64,000 bases of DNA from Artemisia argyi (GCA_030686995.1 CM060698.1:142805106-142869105), one strand, 5' to 3'; shown: positions 36,122 through 49,625, numbered from the stretch's first letter. Notes: generated by a model not told the origin, from the sequence alone. Numbers and translations are program-made.

Positions 36122-36567
36122 ATGTAGAGTTGTTCAAGTTATGTCCTGGATTTGAAACAACCAATGGTCTCGACCATCTAAACTTGAGCATCGGTCTAGG
36201 GTGAAGTGACAAGCGGTAATTTTCTTTTATTACCACATTTTATTTCAGCTTTCGGCGCATTTTCCTATTGCTTAAACTTTTTTTATTTGATATTAGAACA
36301 TTTTAAAAGCCTTGATATTTCGTCCCAACAACAGACTGCCACTGTGTATAGTGCATTGCCGGCATACCTTGCTGGGAACTCACTTCATCTAAACATAATG
36401 GAGTGTATGGATCATGATCATTGTACGTAAGTTCACCTTCAGTATACATATATAACTTCTATTTTATTCATAAACGTCGATGGTTTTTATAAATGAAAAC
36501 AATGTTTGTTTTCTTAGGTTCGAATTTGAGTAGCGTAAATCATTTTGCTGTTTTTAAACAGCCGCCA
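36122..36567 (+). other. Unassigned exon-like stretch
   Basis: Near 36310-36427 an open block (QQTATVYSALPAYLAGNSLH then LNIMECMDHDHC) ends at TACGTAAG, which could be a donor. TTTATTTCAG at 36240-36249 could be an acceptor. I do not recognise the protein. It sits between the duplication end and the IPMDH fragment. Confidence 0.3.
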
Positions 36568-37337
36568 AAAAAAATTACAACATTACTTTGCTTCATAGAG
36601 ATGGAATTGGTCCTGAGGTTATTTCTGATGCTAAGAATGTTCTTAATCTTGGTGCTTCTATTGAAGGTCTATTATCTATCTATTGAAGGTCTATTATCTA
36701 TCTATTTAATTATAATTTTTTGTTATTCAAATGTATATATGTTTATTGTTTTAGGATAAACAGCTTATCGGGTTATATTAATGGGGTCTTTGCAAAACTC
36801 TTAAGCTTATTTGTAATAAGCGAATGCAAGCATACGACGCAAAACTTGCTAAAAACTTAGTTTTCTACTTTATTATAAGTTGTTTTCCTAAACACCCATT
36901 CAAACTTCTTACAGGCCAATATTATTACCACAAGTGTGTTTTTAGGCAAGTGTTAAAACTGGGATTTTGAGAATTGCTTTTTGTGCTTCCTTTTAAGCGC
37001 TTTTATATGAGTAGTTTTAAGTTGCTTATTTGAAACTCTTAGCTCACCCATAAATAAACAGATAAGCAATTTTGTAGCTTTATGTGGCAATGCAATCCGA
37101 ACGTCATAACTAGATTAGTAGCTTTAAATGATGAGCAGATTAGTAGCTTTAAGTGGCAATCCGAACGCCATGACTAAATAATGATCTTTTGATGTTCTTG
37201 CTTTTAGGGATTTAATTCAAGTTCAATGAGAAGCTAATGGGAGTTGCTGCTTTGGATGCGACTGGAGTTCCATTATTGGAGGGAACACTGACGGCTGCTA
37301 AGCAATCTGATGTTGTTCTCCTTGGAGCTATTGGCGG
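36568..37337 (+). pseudogene. 3-isopropylmalate dehydrogenase fragment, two exons
   Basis: Exon-like block one (to 36666, donor GT at 36667) reads [20 protein letters not shown] then [11 protein letters not shown], the N-terminal nucleotide-binding start of plant leucine-pathway IPMDH. Block two (37208-37337, acceptor TTTTAG, donor GTTCGT) reads [20 protein letters not shown] then [19 protein letters not shown], the next conserved segment. The intron between them is retained. The transit peptide, metal-binding and dimerisation regions are missing, and the reading into block two meets a stop near its start. So it is a captured, broken piece. It lies about 1 kb before a Helitron 3' end on the same strand, the usual place for Helitron gene captures. 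Confidence 0.85.
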
Positions 37338-37502
37338 GTTCGTACATAACCTCTAATAATGATTTTCTATTTTCATATTTGATGTATTTATGAAATTACA
37401 AAACTATATGTTTATTGGGTAGCACTAAATCTGAGGCCTTAAAAGCCTGGATAGTTTAAAAACTAAGAAATATCTTTTTTTAGATTTGGAGTCATGTGCA
37501 CA

Positions 37503-37565
37503 TGATCAATGTATCTTTCTCATGGTACTGTAGCCTACAGTACCATGAGAAAGATACATTGATCA
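37503..37565. repeat. Perfect 31-bp-arm palindrome
   Basis: TGATCAATGTATCTTTCTCA... at 37503-37533 and its exact complement at 37535-37565 are separated by one base. It lies in what would be intron after the IPMDH fragment. No mismatch in 31 paired bases. Confidence 0.97.
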
Positions 37566-38262
37566 GTTTTGTGATGAAATAGGCACGGATCTTTTGATGA
37601 GGGAGCAACGGAGTTTGAGGGAGTCGATGAGTGGGTGGATGAGAACATAAACCAAAATCGCACCATGGTCATATTATATATCCGAACCGTTAATAATGTT
37701 TCTTTCAACATTATGGTACCTCAAGAAGACTACTGACACTACTACACATGGTAATTAAGCTTTTTTGCCATTTTTGTATTCAGATTGCCTAAAATATTTG
37801 ACAAAAGAGATGTAATTATAAGTTGTATTTTCTATTTTATCCCCTGCTTCATCTACGTGAGGTCGAAAACAACGCTTTCATGCCCCGCCGCAACGCGGCG
37901 GCCCGTCGCCCACCTCGTTATATTAATGTATCGGATCAGCTTGTGTAGTTATTGAGTTCATAGTTGATTCTTATTTGTTGTGATGGTTTTCCCTTCTGTT
38001 TTTGGTACTCACAAACGCATGCCATAGTTTGTAAATATCTTTTAATTTCAGTTATATTTTTATATTTCATTATATTTTGCCATTGGTGATAACAATTAAG
38101 CTAAGTATATTTTCTTAATTATATATGAATTGTTTTTTTTCTCATACTTTTCATTGTTCTTTTTTTACAAAAACTACATGAACACTTTTTTTTTCGAATA
38201 TTTGCCGTCATTCATTATTAATGTACGTAAGCTTATAATCCCTCAAGTAGTATTATGAAGCT

Positions 38263-39553
<1,291 letters not shown>

Positions 39554-39859
39554 TATAGGGGTGAGCAAACGGACCGGACCGACCGACAAAACCGACCGGA
39601 CCGGACCGGACGGAACCGGACCGACCACATTCGGTCCGGTCCTCGGTCTAGGCTTTTTGGTTAATTCGGTCTTTGTTCCGGTCCGGACCAACCAAAAAAC
39701 CGAAAAAACTTGCCAAATCTTGCCTATTTGGACCGGACCGACCGGACCGGACCGGACTGACCACATTCGGTCCGGTCTCGGTCTATGGTTTTTCCTTAAC
39801 TCGGTCTTCGGTCCGGTCTGGTCTTGGCCAGTCCGGTCCGGTTTTTGGACCGTGATCAC

Positions 39860-39866
<7 letters not shown>
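39554..39866. mobile_element. GGACC-rich inverted-repeat element, 313 bp
   Basis: The ends TATAGGGGTGA and TCACCCCTATA are perfect 11-bp inverted repeats. The body is made of GGACC/GGTCC pentamers with two diverged copies of a CCGACCACATTCGGTCCGGT-like block (about 39621-39640 and 39757-39778, the second reading CTGACCACATTCGGTCCGGT). Frames are open on both strands only because of the pentamer repeat. These are not genes. Confidence 0.75.

Positions 39867-39942
<76 letters not shown>
39867..39942. repeat. (AT)n microsatellite
   Basis: About 76 bp of AT repeat at the right border of the GGACC-rich element. Confidence 0.95.
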
Positions 39943-39945
<3 letters not shown>

Positions 39946-39959
39946 ACAAGTAGATGTCG

Positions 39960-39978
39960 CCCGCTGCGTTGCAGCGGG
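39960..39978 (-). mobile_element. Helitron-like terminal hairpin
   Basis: CCCGCTGC-GTT-GCAGCGGG is a perfect 8-bp stem. Read on the minus strand it is followed by CGACAT and CTACT, close to the CTAGT expected at a Helitron 3' end but with one change. The LINE at 39991 appears to have inserted just beside it. Confidence 0.4.
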
Positions 39979-40087
39979 TATATTTTTTTTGATCGTTTCA
40001 TGATAAGTTGTATGTATTGTTGGTTTCAAGGTGTTTTTTTTTTCAGTGTGAAACTTGAACAACCAACCTCCTTCACTATGGAGGCTT

Positions 40088-41171
40088 GATGGTGAATGGA
40101 GTATTAGAACAAGGGCCATGGATGGTGAATGGTAAGCCTTTGATAGTCAAGAGATGGAATTCTGAAATTGGACTTGAGAAAGTTGAACATGATAAGCTTC
40201 CAATTTAGGTAAAGTTTAGCAAAATCCTATGGAGGCTTGGACCGTGGAAGGTCTTAGTGCTATTGCTAGCAGTGTTGGCAATCCATTGATTATGGACAAT
40301 ATGTCTGCTAACATCTGCAAGAATGGAGTGGGGAGGACTGAGTATGCTAGAATTTTGATAGAAATGGATGCTAAAAAGGAGTTTAAAGAGAATGTGGAAT
40401 TGCAGTATGGGGATAAGAATCAAAATGTTAAAGGTACTAAAATGGTAAAGGTTGAATATGACTGGAAACCTTCAGTATGTACTCATTGTCATGTATTTGG
40501 GCATGGGTATGATAAGTGTAGCAAAAGGCCCGGATCAGATGAAGAGATCAAGGAAATGCAGGCTCAATAGTTAAAGGTATCAAGCAAAGTTGCAGGGGAA
40601 GGTATATTAGAAAAACAGAATAATAGAAGTCGAGTAAAAAAATGTACAAAGAGGCAAGTAAGCTGGTCCAAATGGTGGTGGTTAGAAGAATGGAGAGTCA
40701 CAACAAAATAGATGGAGGCCAAGGCAACAATGGTATAGGAAGGAGAATGCAAAACCCAACCCTGAAGCTAGGAAACCAGGAAGATCTTATGAAGAAGAAT
40801 TCCCAAAATTACCACCAAAAGTGAACCAAGTGAATAACAAATCCTAAAACACAAACTCTAATAGGTATAGTGCTCTAATTGATGAGGAAACAACTGAGGT
40901 TCAGGAATTGAATATGATATAGGATAAAATGGTTGTAGACAGTTATCTGAATAAGAGAATCCAACCAAGTTGTGTGGTTACAAATACATGGTCACAAGAG
41001 ATGATTGCCTATTTTAAAAGATCATGGGAAGCATATAGAGAAAAAGAAAAAGAGGAGGTGCAAACTAGGGTGGATGAATATGAGAATGAAGTGTTAGAGG
41101 ATGAATCAGGAGCTTCTCAAGAATTGACAGCTAATGAAATAAATGGAGCAGGATCCTCCCTGCTGAATTAA
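40088..41171 (+). pseudogene. LINE ORF1 (DUF4283-like plus CCHC knuckle), broken
   Basis: Pieces in changing frames read EQGPWMVNGKPLIVKRWN, then from 40229 MEAWTVEGLSAIASSVGNPL, MDNMSANICKNGVGRTEYAR and the zinc knuckle CTHCHVFGHGYDKC. A Lys/Glu-rich helix-forming part lies at 40929-41171 (FKRSWEAYREKEKEEVQTR). Plant L1 ORF1 proteins with this layout bind element RNA. A TAG near 40207 and frame changes separate the parts. Confidence 0.8.
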
Positions 41172-41193
41172 GGGATGCTACAAATGTGTTTTT

Positions 41194-41985
41194 ATGGATT
41201 ATAAGATTGCAGTATGGAACATTAGAAGTATGAATAAGGAGAAAAATATAATGAAACTAGACTATTTATGCAGAGAGAATGGCTACAGGTATGAGCTATC
41301 ATTGAAACTCATTTAAAAGCATCTAGTATTAAACAAGTCTGTGATAATACATTTAGAAATTGGGAATGGACATCAAATATAGCTTATAGTAAGGATGGAT
41401 GTAGAATAGTGGTGGGATGGAATGATACTATGGTACAGCTCAGAGTCATTCATATGGCTAAACAGAGTATCTTATGTGATATTACTAATATTCAAGATAA
41501 AACTAGGATCCTTTATGGTTTTATATATGCTGCTAATTCTGGTAGGGATAGAAGGGAACTTTGGAAAGACTTAGAATTGTATAGTAGAATCTCTAAGGGG
41601 CATCCATGGGTGATTATGGGGGATTTCAATGTAACACTTAATGTGGAGGAACACTCTATGGGTGGGTCTATGATCACTCAAGATATACAAGAGTTTATCT
41701 CATGTGTCAATGCTATTGAAGTGGAAGATATTAGTTACTATGGACTATTCTATACATGGATCAAATCTATTCTATCCATTAACTAGTACTCTCAAAAAGT
41801 TAGATAGAATCATGATCAATGAGGAATTCATTACTAAGTATCCTGCAGCCTTTTCTAAATTTCACCCTTATTTAGTCTCTGACCATAGCCCTGCTGTTCT
41901 AACCGTTCCTAAAGCAATGAAAAAGCAGTGTAAATCTTTTAGGTTTGCTAATTTCATAGCAGACAAAAAGAGTTTATACCACTAG
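41194..41985 (+). pseudogene. LINE endonuclease domain (APE-like), broken
   Basis: It begins with KIAVWNIRSMNKEKN (the WN-R start of the APE fold) and contains PWVIMGDFNVTLN (the GDFN motif) and LDRIMINEEF, ending with YLVSDHSPAVLT (the SDHSP motif). It therefore once made the nick used for target-primed reverse transcription. The segments lie in at least three frames with stops near 41313 and 41784, so it cannot be translated whole. Confidence 0.85.
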
Positions 41986-42065
41986 TTCAACAGCATTGGA
42001 GTGCAGAAGTGGTTGGATTTCAAATGTTTTAGGTTGTTAAGAAGCTTAAAAGTCTTAAGAAGCCC

Positions 42066-43951
42066 TTGAACGAGTTGAACTGGAAGAATGGAAGCTTGTC
42101 CAAGAGAGTAGCAGATCTTAAAGAGGAACTAAAAGCTATTCAGACACAAGTTAATTTACATCCACATGATAACCAAATTAAAATGAAAGCTGTGGACATT
42201 ATAAAGAACTATCAGGAGGCTGTTACTGATGAGGAAAAACTTCTATATAAAAAAGGCAAAATCAATTTGCTTAAGGATGGTGATAGAAACAGTGCATTCT
42301 TTCACAAAGTTGTGAAGAGTAAGAAGAATAAGAATAGAATTCTTAGTGTCATTGATGATAATGGTTATGAAGTGGAAGGTGATCAGATAGCCAATGAATT
42401 TGTTACACATTTTAAGAAGTTCATTGGAGAAGCTCAAGATGTTGATAACTTAGAAAGTATTGGGGACATTTTCACTAAAAAGTTGACAAGTGATGAGGCT
42501 CAAAATATGGTGAGAGTAGTGACTGACAAAGAAATCAAAGAAGCCATGTTTGATATTGATGATAATAGAGTCCCTGGTCCAGATGGATATTCATCCAGTT
42601 TTTTCAAAAGAGCTTGGTCTTTGATTGGAGTGGATGTATGTAATGTAGTCAGAAAATTCTTTTAGAATGGGAAATTATTGGGGGAAATCAATGCCACTCT
42701 TATAACCCTTATTCCTAAAATCCCCAATGCCAAGAAAGTAACTGATTACAGGCCAATTGCATGCTGCAATGTCTTGTATAAATGTATAAACAAGGTGTTA
42801 ACTAATAGGTTAAAAGATGGTCTGGATAAATTGGTGAGTAAGAATCAAAGTGCTTTCATCAAAGGTAGGCAAATCCAGGATAACATCATGGTGACTCAAG
42901 AGCTGTTAAAGGGATACAATAGAAAAGGAGGTGCTAGAAGGTGTTCTCTCAAAATTGATCTTGCTAAGGCGTATGCTACAGTTAATTGGGGTTTCTTGAA
43001 GAATATCTTGATACAATTTGGATTTAATGAGAAAATGGTGCATTAGATCATAATATGTGTTACTTCACCTGCTTTCTCTATTTGTGTTAATGGGGGGACT
43101 CATGGTTATTTTAAAGGAGGTAGGGGCTGAGGCACGGTGATCCAATATCACCTTATCTGTTTACTTTGGTAATGGAGGTCTTCTCTTTACTCATGGACAA
43201 GAATATTAAATGTACAAAGGGCTTCAAGTATCACAAAGGGTGTGCTAAAATGAAATTGACATATATGTGTTTTGCAGATGATTTGTTAGTGCTTTGTAAT
43301 GGTAATGAAACTTCTGTGAAAGTAATCAAGAAAACCCTTTTCGAATTCAGTCAAGTATCAGGCTTACTTCCTAATATGAACAAGAGCACAATCTTCTTTG
43401 GCAACATGGCAACAGGGGATCAAACAAGGATATTGAATGTTCTACCTTTTCAAATTGGTAAGCTTCCAGTCAAGTATTTGGGAATGCCATTAATAACAAA
43501 AAGGTTGAGTCTGATTGATTGTAAGCAGTTGGTTGATAAAGTTAAAGCCAAGGTGGGTGATTGGAAGAATAAGTTTCTATCATATGCAGAGAGAGCACAA
43601 CTGATTGCCTCAGTATTATCTTTTATGCAGTTATTTTGGGCTTCTGTGTTTCTGATTCCAAAATCAACTGTAAATGACATTGAAAAAGTCTTTAAGGGTT
43701 TTTTGTGGTGTCAAGGTGAGCTAACAAGGGGAAAAGCCAAGATTGAATGGAAGAAAGTATGCAAACCTAAGAATCAAGGGGGATTGGGTCTAAAAAGCCT
43801 GGAAAACTGGAATGAAACTCTGCTAATCAAACATATTTGGAACCTAGCCACTAAAAAAGATAGCTTGTGGGTCAAATGGATCAACATTGTCAAGTTAAAA
43901 AGAAAAAGTTTTTGGGAAGTGGATGGTAAGGAGACTGATAGCTGGATGTGA
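42066..43951 (+). pseudogene. LINE reverse transcriptase, broken
   Basis: RT motifs in order: VPGPDGYSSSFFKRAW, TLITLIPKIPNAKKVTDYRP, KNQSAFIKGRQIQDNIM, LKIDLAKAYATVNW and the catalytic-site block YMCFADDLLVLCNG (FADD). KYLGMPLITKRLS and the thumb region follow. The DxxKAYDxV motif reads DLAKAYATV, losing one conserved residue. A TAG at 42663-42665 lies in frame, a frameshift occurs between 43046 and 43166, and a TGA ends the block at 43951. The family is the R2/L1-like RVT_1 group of plant LINEs. Confidence 0.92.
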
Positions 43952-43960
43952 AAGAACATA

Positions 43961-44788
43961 TTGAGGTTAAGGGAAAATGCTAGAAAACATATTTTTTACA
44001 AGATTGGAAATGGGCAAGAAACTTCTATGTGGTATGATTGGTGGAATGGGAATGGTCCTTTCTGTGCTATCATTTGTAACAACAAAATCACTGAAGCTGG
44101 GCTAAGTTTGGAACACACTGTATCTGATATGATCATTAATGGGAGTTGGACATGGCCAGTCAATTGGCTAACTAAGTTCCCTATGTTACAAAATGTAAGG
44201 GTTCCCATGTTGAGTAGTAAGGAAGATAAAGTTGTATGGAAGACAAATGGGGATAAAAAAGTGCAGTTCAGCATTAAAGCAGTGTGGGAAGATTTCAGAG
44301 AAAATGGAGATAAAGTACAATGGGATAAGCTTGTATGGTTGTCTCAGGGTGTCCCAAGCCATATGTTCATTGTGTGGATAGCTGTGAATGAGAGGCTGCA
44401 GACCCAGGATAGAATCATGAAGTGGAATAATGACATTAATATGAGATGCCCCTTGTGCAAAATTTGTCTTGATTCGCATGATCACATATTTTTCCAATGT
44501 CAATTCTCTTAAATTGTGTGGAATAAATTTCAGAACAAGGAAGCTTTAAGGAAAAGACCTCCTACTTGGAAAGATACAATATCTGCTCTAACTACATGGT
44601 TTCCTAATACATCTGTCAACAGTATAGTGGGTAAAATGGTGTTTGGGGCAATGGTGTACTACCTGTGGCAAGAAAAGAATAAGAGGTTATTTACTCAGGA
44701 AAGGAGAGGTGAAAAGAACATAATTGATATCATAACAGATTCTGTAAGGATGAGATTAATGGGTCTACAAGTGATTAAAATCAATTAG
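43961..44788 (+). pseudogene. LINE C-terminal zinc-binding (zf-RVT) region
   Basis: Same frame as the preceding RT but separated by a stop. It reads YKIGNGQETSMWYDWWNGNG and FPMLQNVRV, then the zf-RVT end MRCPLCKICLDSHDHIFFQC (CX2C...HX4C pattern), with a further stop at 44510-44512 and a last piece to 44788. This domain is typical of plant L1 ORF2 proteins. Confidence 0.88.
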
Positions 44789-45765
44789 GTGATTAAAGTG
44801 TTCCAGAGATGGAATGTGCAGCCTGCATTTGTGAACAAAAAACCATGAGAGTATTACTGTTATTGCATAACTGTTACTGGAATAAAGAAATTGTGTAGCA
44901 GGCTAACAAGATTAATGACAATCTGCAATGAAATCTCCTTTCGTGTCTATAAGAAAAGTGAGATTGTCAAAAAGATATATCCTTGGAATTCAATGTTTCA
45001 TTAATAATAGATGAAACTTGAAGAATATGATTCACTTCAAATGATGGCTCTGTAACTTGGATTATAAGTTGTATCAGACCTGTTTTATTTCCCTTATATC
45101 CTTTAATAGGCCTTTGTTAGGTAATTAAGGGGTGTTTAGGATAAGCAGTTTTTTTAGCACTTATTGTCCATAAAGTGAGTTTCCATTTGAGAAGGGTAAG
45201 TGAATTGGTGTGGCAGTGTATGATACTAGGAATTGTGAGGAGTGAAAGATGAACCTACATGGTCCTAGTAATACACTGTTAAGGGGGTAATGGATGGTCC
45301 TCCCTCAAGGAGTGTGTTCCCAAATGTGTGAAGCCATTCTAGAGATGGAAATGTAGCACATTTGGTATAGCCCTTGACTTAGAGGGGTAATGGGTACCTA
45401 GTGATGCCATCCTCTTTTTTCTGCCTTGACTATTGTGGATGCAGGTTGAATGGTCTTGGTGAAAAAGAGTGATGGAAATGTAAGCTAGATGGTAATGGTG
45501 CAATTAAAGGTGAATCTATAAAAAGGTATTGAATGCAACAAGAGTGGATGGAATTCTGATGAAGCAAAGGTTATGTATGAATGCAGTCTTGAACTGCACC
45601 TTATTTGTATCAGTTAGTTTTGTCTCTTGCAAGACATAGTATTAGTAGTACATGGTATTAGATGTATTAGTGTTGTTGAATTTGACCCTGCTTTGGGCAT
45701 GTCAAGGCAGTCGTAAGATTTCATTACAAAAAAAATAAATAAAAAATAAATAAATAAAATAATAC

Positions 45766-46640
45766 TTATGTATATATTTTTTTTAGTTAGAATTGATGTA
45801 TAATTGTGTTGGTTATGCTATTTGAGTTTTATTTTATTTATTATTATTATTATTTTTAGTTTTGTGTTGATCCTACTAATCTATTTCACAGGGTTTGATC
45901 AAATTTAGTAATTGATGTTTACTTATGTACGTAGACCAGCAATTGCAAGGACAACTTGGGATCTACTAACACCATTCTTGGGCCTCAAATGATTGCAAAA
46001 GTTAGTGAAAAACGAGCTAACAAAACAGCCCAAATAAAAACTATTTTTTATGGCACAAACAATCTTTCATTCCTTCACTTGGGCTGGGCTACCATTGTTG
46101 GGCTAATTGTAGGATCCGGAAAAAATTATTTATTTAATCATTTGCGTATTTAGGAATCTGTGCCGGTGCCCTATAATATAGACTAGTATGGCAATGGTCG
46201 CCGCGTTGAAGGCGTGCCTGTTTATTTTCTTCATGTATTTTGTTTTATTTAATGGCGTTGATTATTGCATGGTACTTTTTTCAAGTAGAAAGATGGTCCA
46301 ACGGTTGTAATTGCTTTCTACACATTACAATTTAGCTTAAAGAGAAACGGGTCAAACAGGTTAGAACTCGCCCAAAGTCTATTCTTTGTATACAGGTTAA
46401 GAAATGGGAGAATGACCGGTACGTGCCAATGAAGCACATTCCAACAAACTTGCAACAAAAGTAACATTCGGTCCTACCTTGGCCAGTACGCCGCGTGCAT
46501 GTCATTTTAATGAGAATTGCAGCCGGTATTTACTCGTCCAACACAGCCACCTGTTCCAGCAAATTGCAACTTAAATTAGCATCTAATTTATGAAACAAAA
46601 ATCTACATACGTATATGTAGATTTATATCTATATATATGT
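45766..46640. other. Intergenic DNA with a possible inverted Helitron end
   Basis: No gene recognised. At 46183-46214, read on the minus strand, a weak CGCC...GGCG stem is followed by ACCATTGCCATA, then CTAG and T. That is the layout of a Helitron 3' end, but the stem is poor. Confidence 0.35.
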
Positions 46641-46643
46641 ATA

Positions 46644-46725
<82 letters not shown>
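46641..46725. repeat. (AT)n microsatellite
   Basis: About 85 bp of AT repeat, preceded by short ATATATGT units. Confidence 0.95.
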
Positions 46726-46728
<3 letters not shown>

Positions 46729-47227
46729 TCATATCCTAATGTACCTGCGTGTGATTGACGTCATCGGTTGTTACTTTTACTTTGGTTGTTAATGCGAACT
46801 ACACGCGCAGTGCTTGCATGGGAGGTGCAACCACCTTGTCGCAGTTCTTAATAATACCTGTTAAAAGAAAAGCAACAACAACGTATAAGCAACAGTTAAA
46901 AAATATAAATTATGGACATTTGGTCAATATGAATCTAATGTCAGATATATGAATGTTTCTTTCTTAAATTATATTCATTCATTCATTGGATTGTTGTCTA
47001 ATAATGTTTAGTTAATGATTAGGGGGTGTTTGGATATGCATTTACTAACAATCACTTACAGATGTTAAGTTAAACATACAATTGTTTAATTTCAAATATT
47101 AGGCTTAACAGATAATGATTTACATATTGTTTGTTTGCAATTCAATAGGCTTAATGGTTTACACAGAATAATCGTTAACTTAAAAAGACCCCACACACCT
47201 AGTTGCAACCAAGTTATCCTCTCTTCA

Positions 47228-47575
47228 CCTCTCACAAACTCTGTCAAGGCCTCCTACCAAATTATATGCCGTGACAGTCTCGTTTGGTGCAGCAGATGCA
47301 CCCTGCATAAGTATACACTTCAGTAAGCTTGACCATATAATAGAGAAACAATCATTATCTTAAAAGCAAATGCCAAAAACATACCTCAAAAGGACTTTCT
47401 TTCTTTCACACTCAGCCTCTACGGCACTAAGAAGGGTGGGCTTCACATTAGACAGGAATGCTTTGATATCAGGACCAAGAAATTTGTATAATGCACCGAT
47501 GAGCTTAACTGTAGCATTTCTAGTAGTAGCAGCACTTGATTGTAAAGCAGTATCTTTCCACGTACACATATTCAC
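47228..47575 (-). pseudogene. MOR1/XMAP215-like fragment, two exons
   Basis: Block one (47575-47385, donor GTATGT) reads WKDTALQSSAATTRNATVKL then IGALYKFLGPDIKAFLSNVK and PTLLSAVEAE. This is a TOG-array segment of the plant microtubule polymerase MOR1. Before its donor a few extra bases shift the frame away from the family's EYEKNPFEG. Block two (from 47302 down, acceptor TTATGCAG) reads GASAAPNETVTAYN and LVGGLD, the next conserved segment. Two neighbouring exons of a gene that normally has dozens, with the intron kept and the frame broken, indicate DNA-level capture. Confidence 0.8.
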
Positions 47576-49431
47576 TTAAGATAAAATGGGAAGACAGTTA
47601 ATGTAAGTAAAACAAAGTACTGAGATCTAAATAATTATGGTAAGTAATTAACTTTCTACCCTTAACAACCAAGAGATTATGAACATGCAGATATAAAACA
47701 TTTTATATTGCTAAAGAGACTTTTCATATATATAAAATTTTACCGAGGTCACCCCATTATAAAGCATAAGTAAATGTGAACATGTTTGAATTAAAAGTCA
47801 AAGCATATCTCTTATAATTGGGAGGAAAAGAATTATGGTTATAAGCATTCGTATATCGTAAGAGGCATGTTAATAACCTATAAACTCCAATTACTAAACG
47901 TTCTAACGGGTTGCTTCACAGGGTTAGTTAACGCGTTTGACCCATAAGAGATAAAAAGGGGCCGGTTTCATGTTGGAGGGAAATACAAACTTTTAAGTTC
48001 ATAAATAATATCATAAATTTCGTAAGACATGCTGCACTTGGAAGAATGTTTTTGAATTTAATTTTCAAATGCATACGGTTATATAAGGGGCGTTTGGATC
48101 AGTTTATTTAGCCTTCTTATGGGCTTATTTGAGCCTAGCAAAGCGAAAAAGCCCACTCTTTGGACCTTTATGAACTTATAACTGGATATAATGTGACATT
48201 TGCAAAAGTTCATCACTAAGTTCATCAGAAAGTGTGACTGGATATAATGTGAAATCTGCAAAAGTCGCTCGAGTAACTTACCATAGTCCATCGCGAGACC
48301 TTGAAAGTCAAATTATGGATGATAGCCTTTTCTGTGCACCTGTTATCGTCAGATCTCACGCGCCTTCCTGCAACAATTTTTAACCAAACAAATGAGGCCT
48401 TTCCATGTATATTCTGCTAATGGGTGAGCAACAGCAGGAATCTGACCGGGGATCTTAGATTTGGCAGCGCCATTGGTTCTTGTGGTAGTTACCATCTACG
48501 GAATTTCTGGTGCAAAGGCATTGAGGTTAAGGGCAAGATACCGAAACGAAATCATCTGTATAATAATGATACAATTCGATCATATGAGTTTGTGTTCCAT
48601 TTATATTAGAATTTGTAACAAACAAACAACCTGATATCCAAAGTATGAGCAATAACCTCTTTAAAAAATTCGAAGAAAATCATATTTGTCATAACATAAT
48701 GTGTCTAATGCAGGAACACCAACCTGTTTGGTTCGGCTGAGCCATTATACGTATGTGTCTGTGTGTGTGAGTTCTGGAAGTTTTGAGACTATGTGATATC
48801 CTGCCGAGCTATATCAGTCCACCACACCGGAGAGCTCTGAGTAAGGCCTGCATATAACTATCATAGTGTGACTGCCTAGGCAAGATACAGGTCGGGGTAA
48901 ACTGTGAAAAGTAAACAGAAAACTATCATCGCCGCCTACTAAAAAAGACAACATTGCAGCATACCAAGTTGTAAAATGTGTGGCCAAACACCCCTTTTCT
49001 CTACTGTATTTTGCGAAAAAAAATTTACTACTGTATTTGGACCATTTTTCTATCTATTATTCAGTTTGCAAATCGAAGAGTATGGCATAAATGTCAACTT
49101 GTATAGAGCTATAATTTATTCTAATAAATCGATGTTTAGACTTTGTTGCTGTTGCTTTGTAATACGTTCCATTTTAACAGATTACCATATCTACCCAAGT
49201 GCTATGGTATGTAACCCCAAGCCCTTTTATAGACCTCATTTTCACCCATCACTCGCATTTCCATTGTCAAAAGTCTTTATAAATAGCAAGTATTTAAACG
49301 TACCATGTACCTATTTGTGGTAAGAACCACATTATCTCATTCTTTATAGTGCAACTATGGTGGTTATCAAAAAGTATATGCAGCACATATAAATGAAGAA
49401 AAAATAGCCAAAAGCTTAGTATACCTGATGA
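47576..49431. other. Intergenic or intronic DNA, no assigned gene
   Basis: It holds a GGGGCGTTTGGATCAG MITE-like end near 48087, a 28-bp direct repeat (CTGGATATAATGTGA...) at about 48182 and 48237, and an exon-like minus block at 48372-48287 bounded by TTGCAG and GTAAGT. That block reads open in only one frame and matches nothing I know. Confidence 0.35.
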
Positions 49432-49625
49432 CATTGTGCTCGATCCGCCCCTATAAGAATTCGGTTCCGCGGTCGCTGGAAAAAGTATCCGGGTTCATAC
49501 CTATCAATCAACCAAAAGAACACTAACAATAAAAGCCAAGAATAGAAAAAACACGTTGATGATGTAAGATTGTCTAGTGGGAAAAAGAAAATCCAAGGAT
49601 ACCTCGAATGGCTCACCCATCATTT
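49432..49625 (-). other. Possible small minus-strand exons
   Basis: A MMGEPFE start (49621-49601) is followed by GTATCC. A block at 49503-49432 (YEPGYFFQRPRNRILIGADR) is bounded by GATAG and GTATAC. They could be coding exons of the transcript that starts near 50960, or chance. No family is recognised. Confidence 0.25.

Larger units (their letters stand above)
39991..45765 (+). mobile_element. L1-type LINE, degenerate, with A-rich tail
   Basis: ORF1 remnants, endonuclease, reverse transcriptase and zinc-binding tail follow in order on the plus strand. About 950 bp of 3' UTR and an A-rich tail (AAAAATAAATAAAA..., 45728-45765) come next. A GTATATTTTTTTT stretch before the proposed start (39978-39990) resembles GTATATATTTTTTTT just after the tail (45770-45784), a plausible but T-rich target duplication. 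Several stops and at least two frameshifts make it inactive. The exact 5' end is uncertain. Confidence 0.85.

Noticed and set aside
39561..39953. 130-residue frames on both strands across the GGACC element
   Set aside because: The pentamer repeat lacks stops by composition. Both strands are open and low-complexity, so this is not a gene.
48424..48609. 61-residue plus-strand frame
   Set aside because: No homology recognised, and neighbouring splice-like signals lie on the opposite strand.
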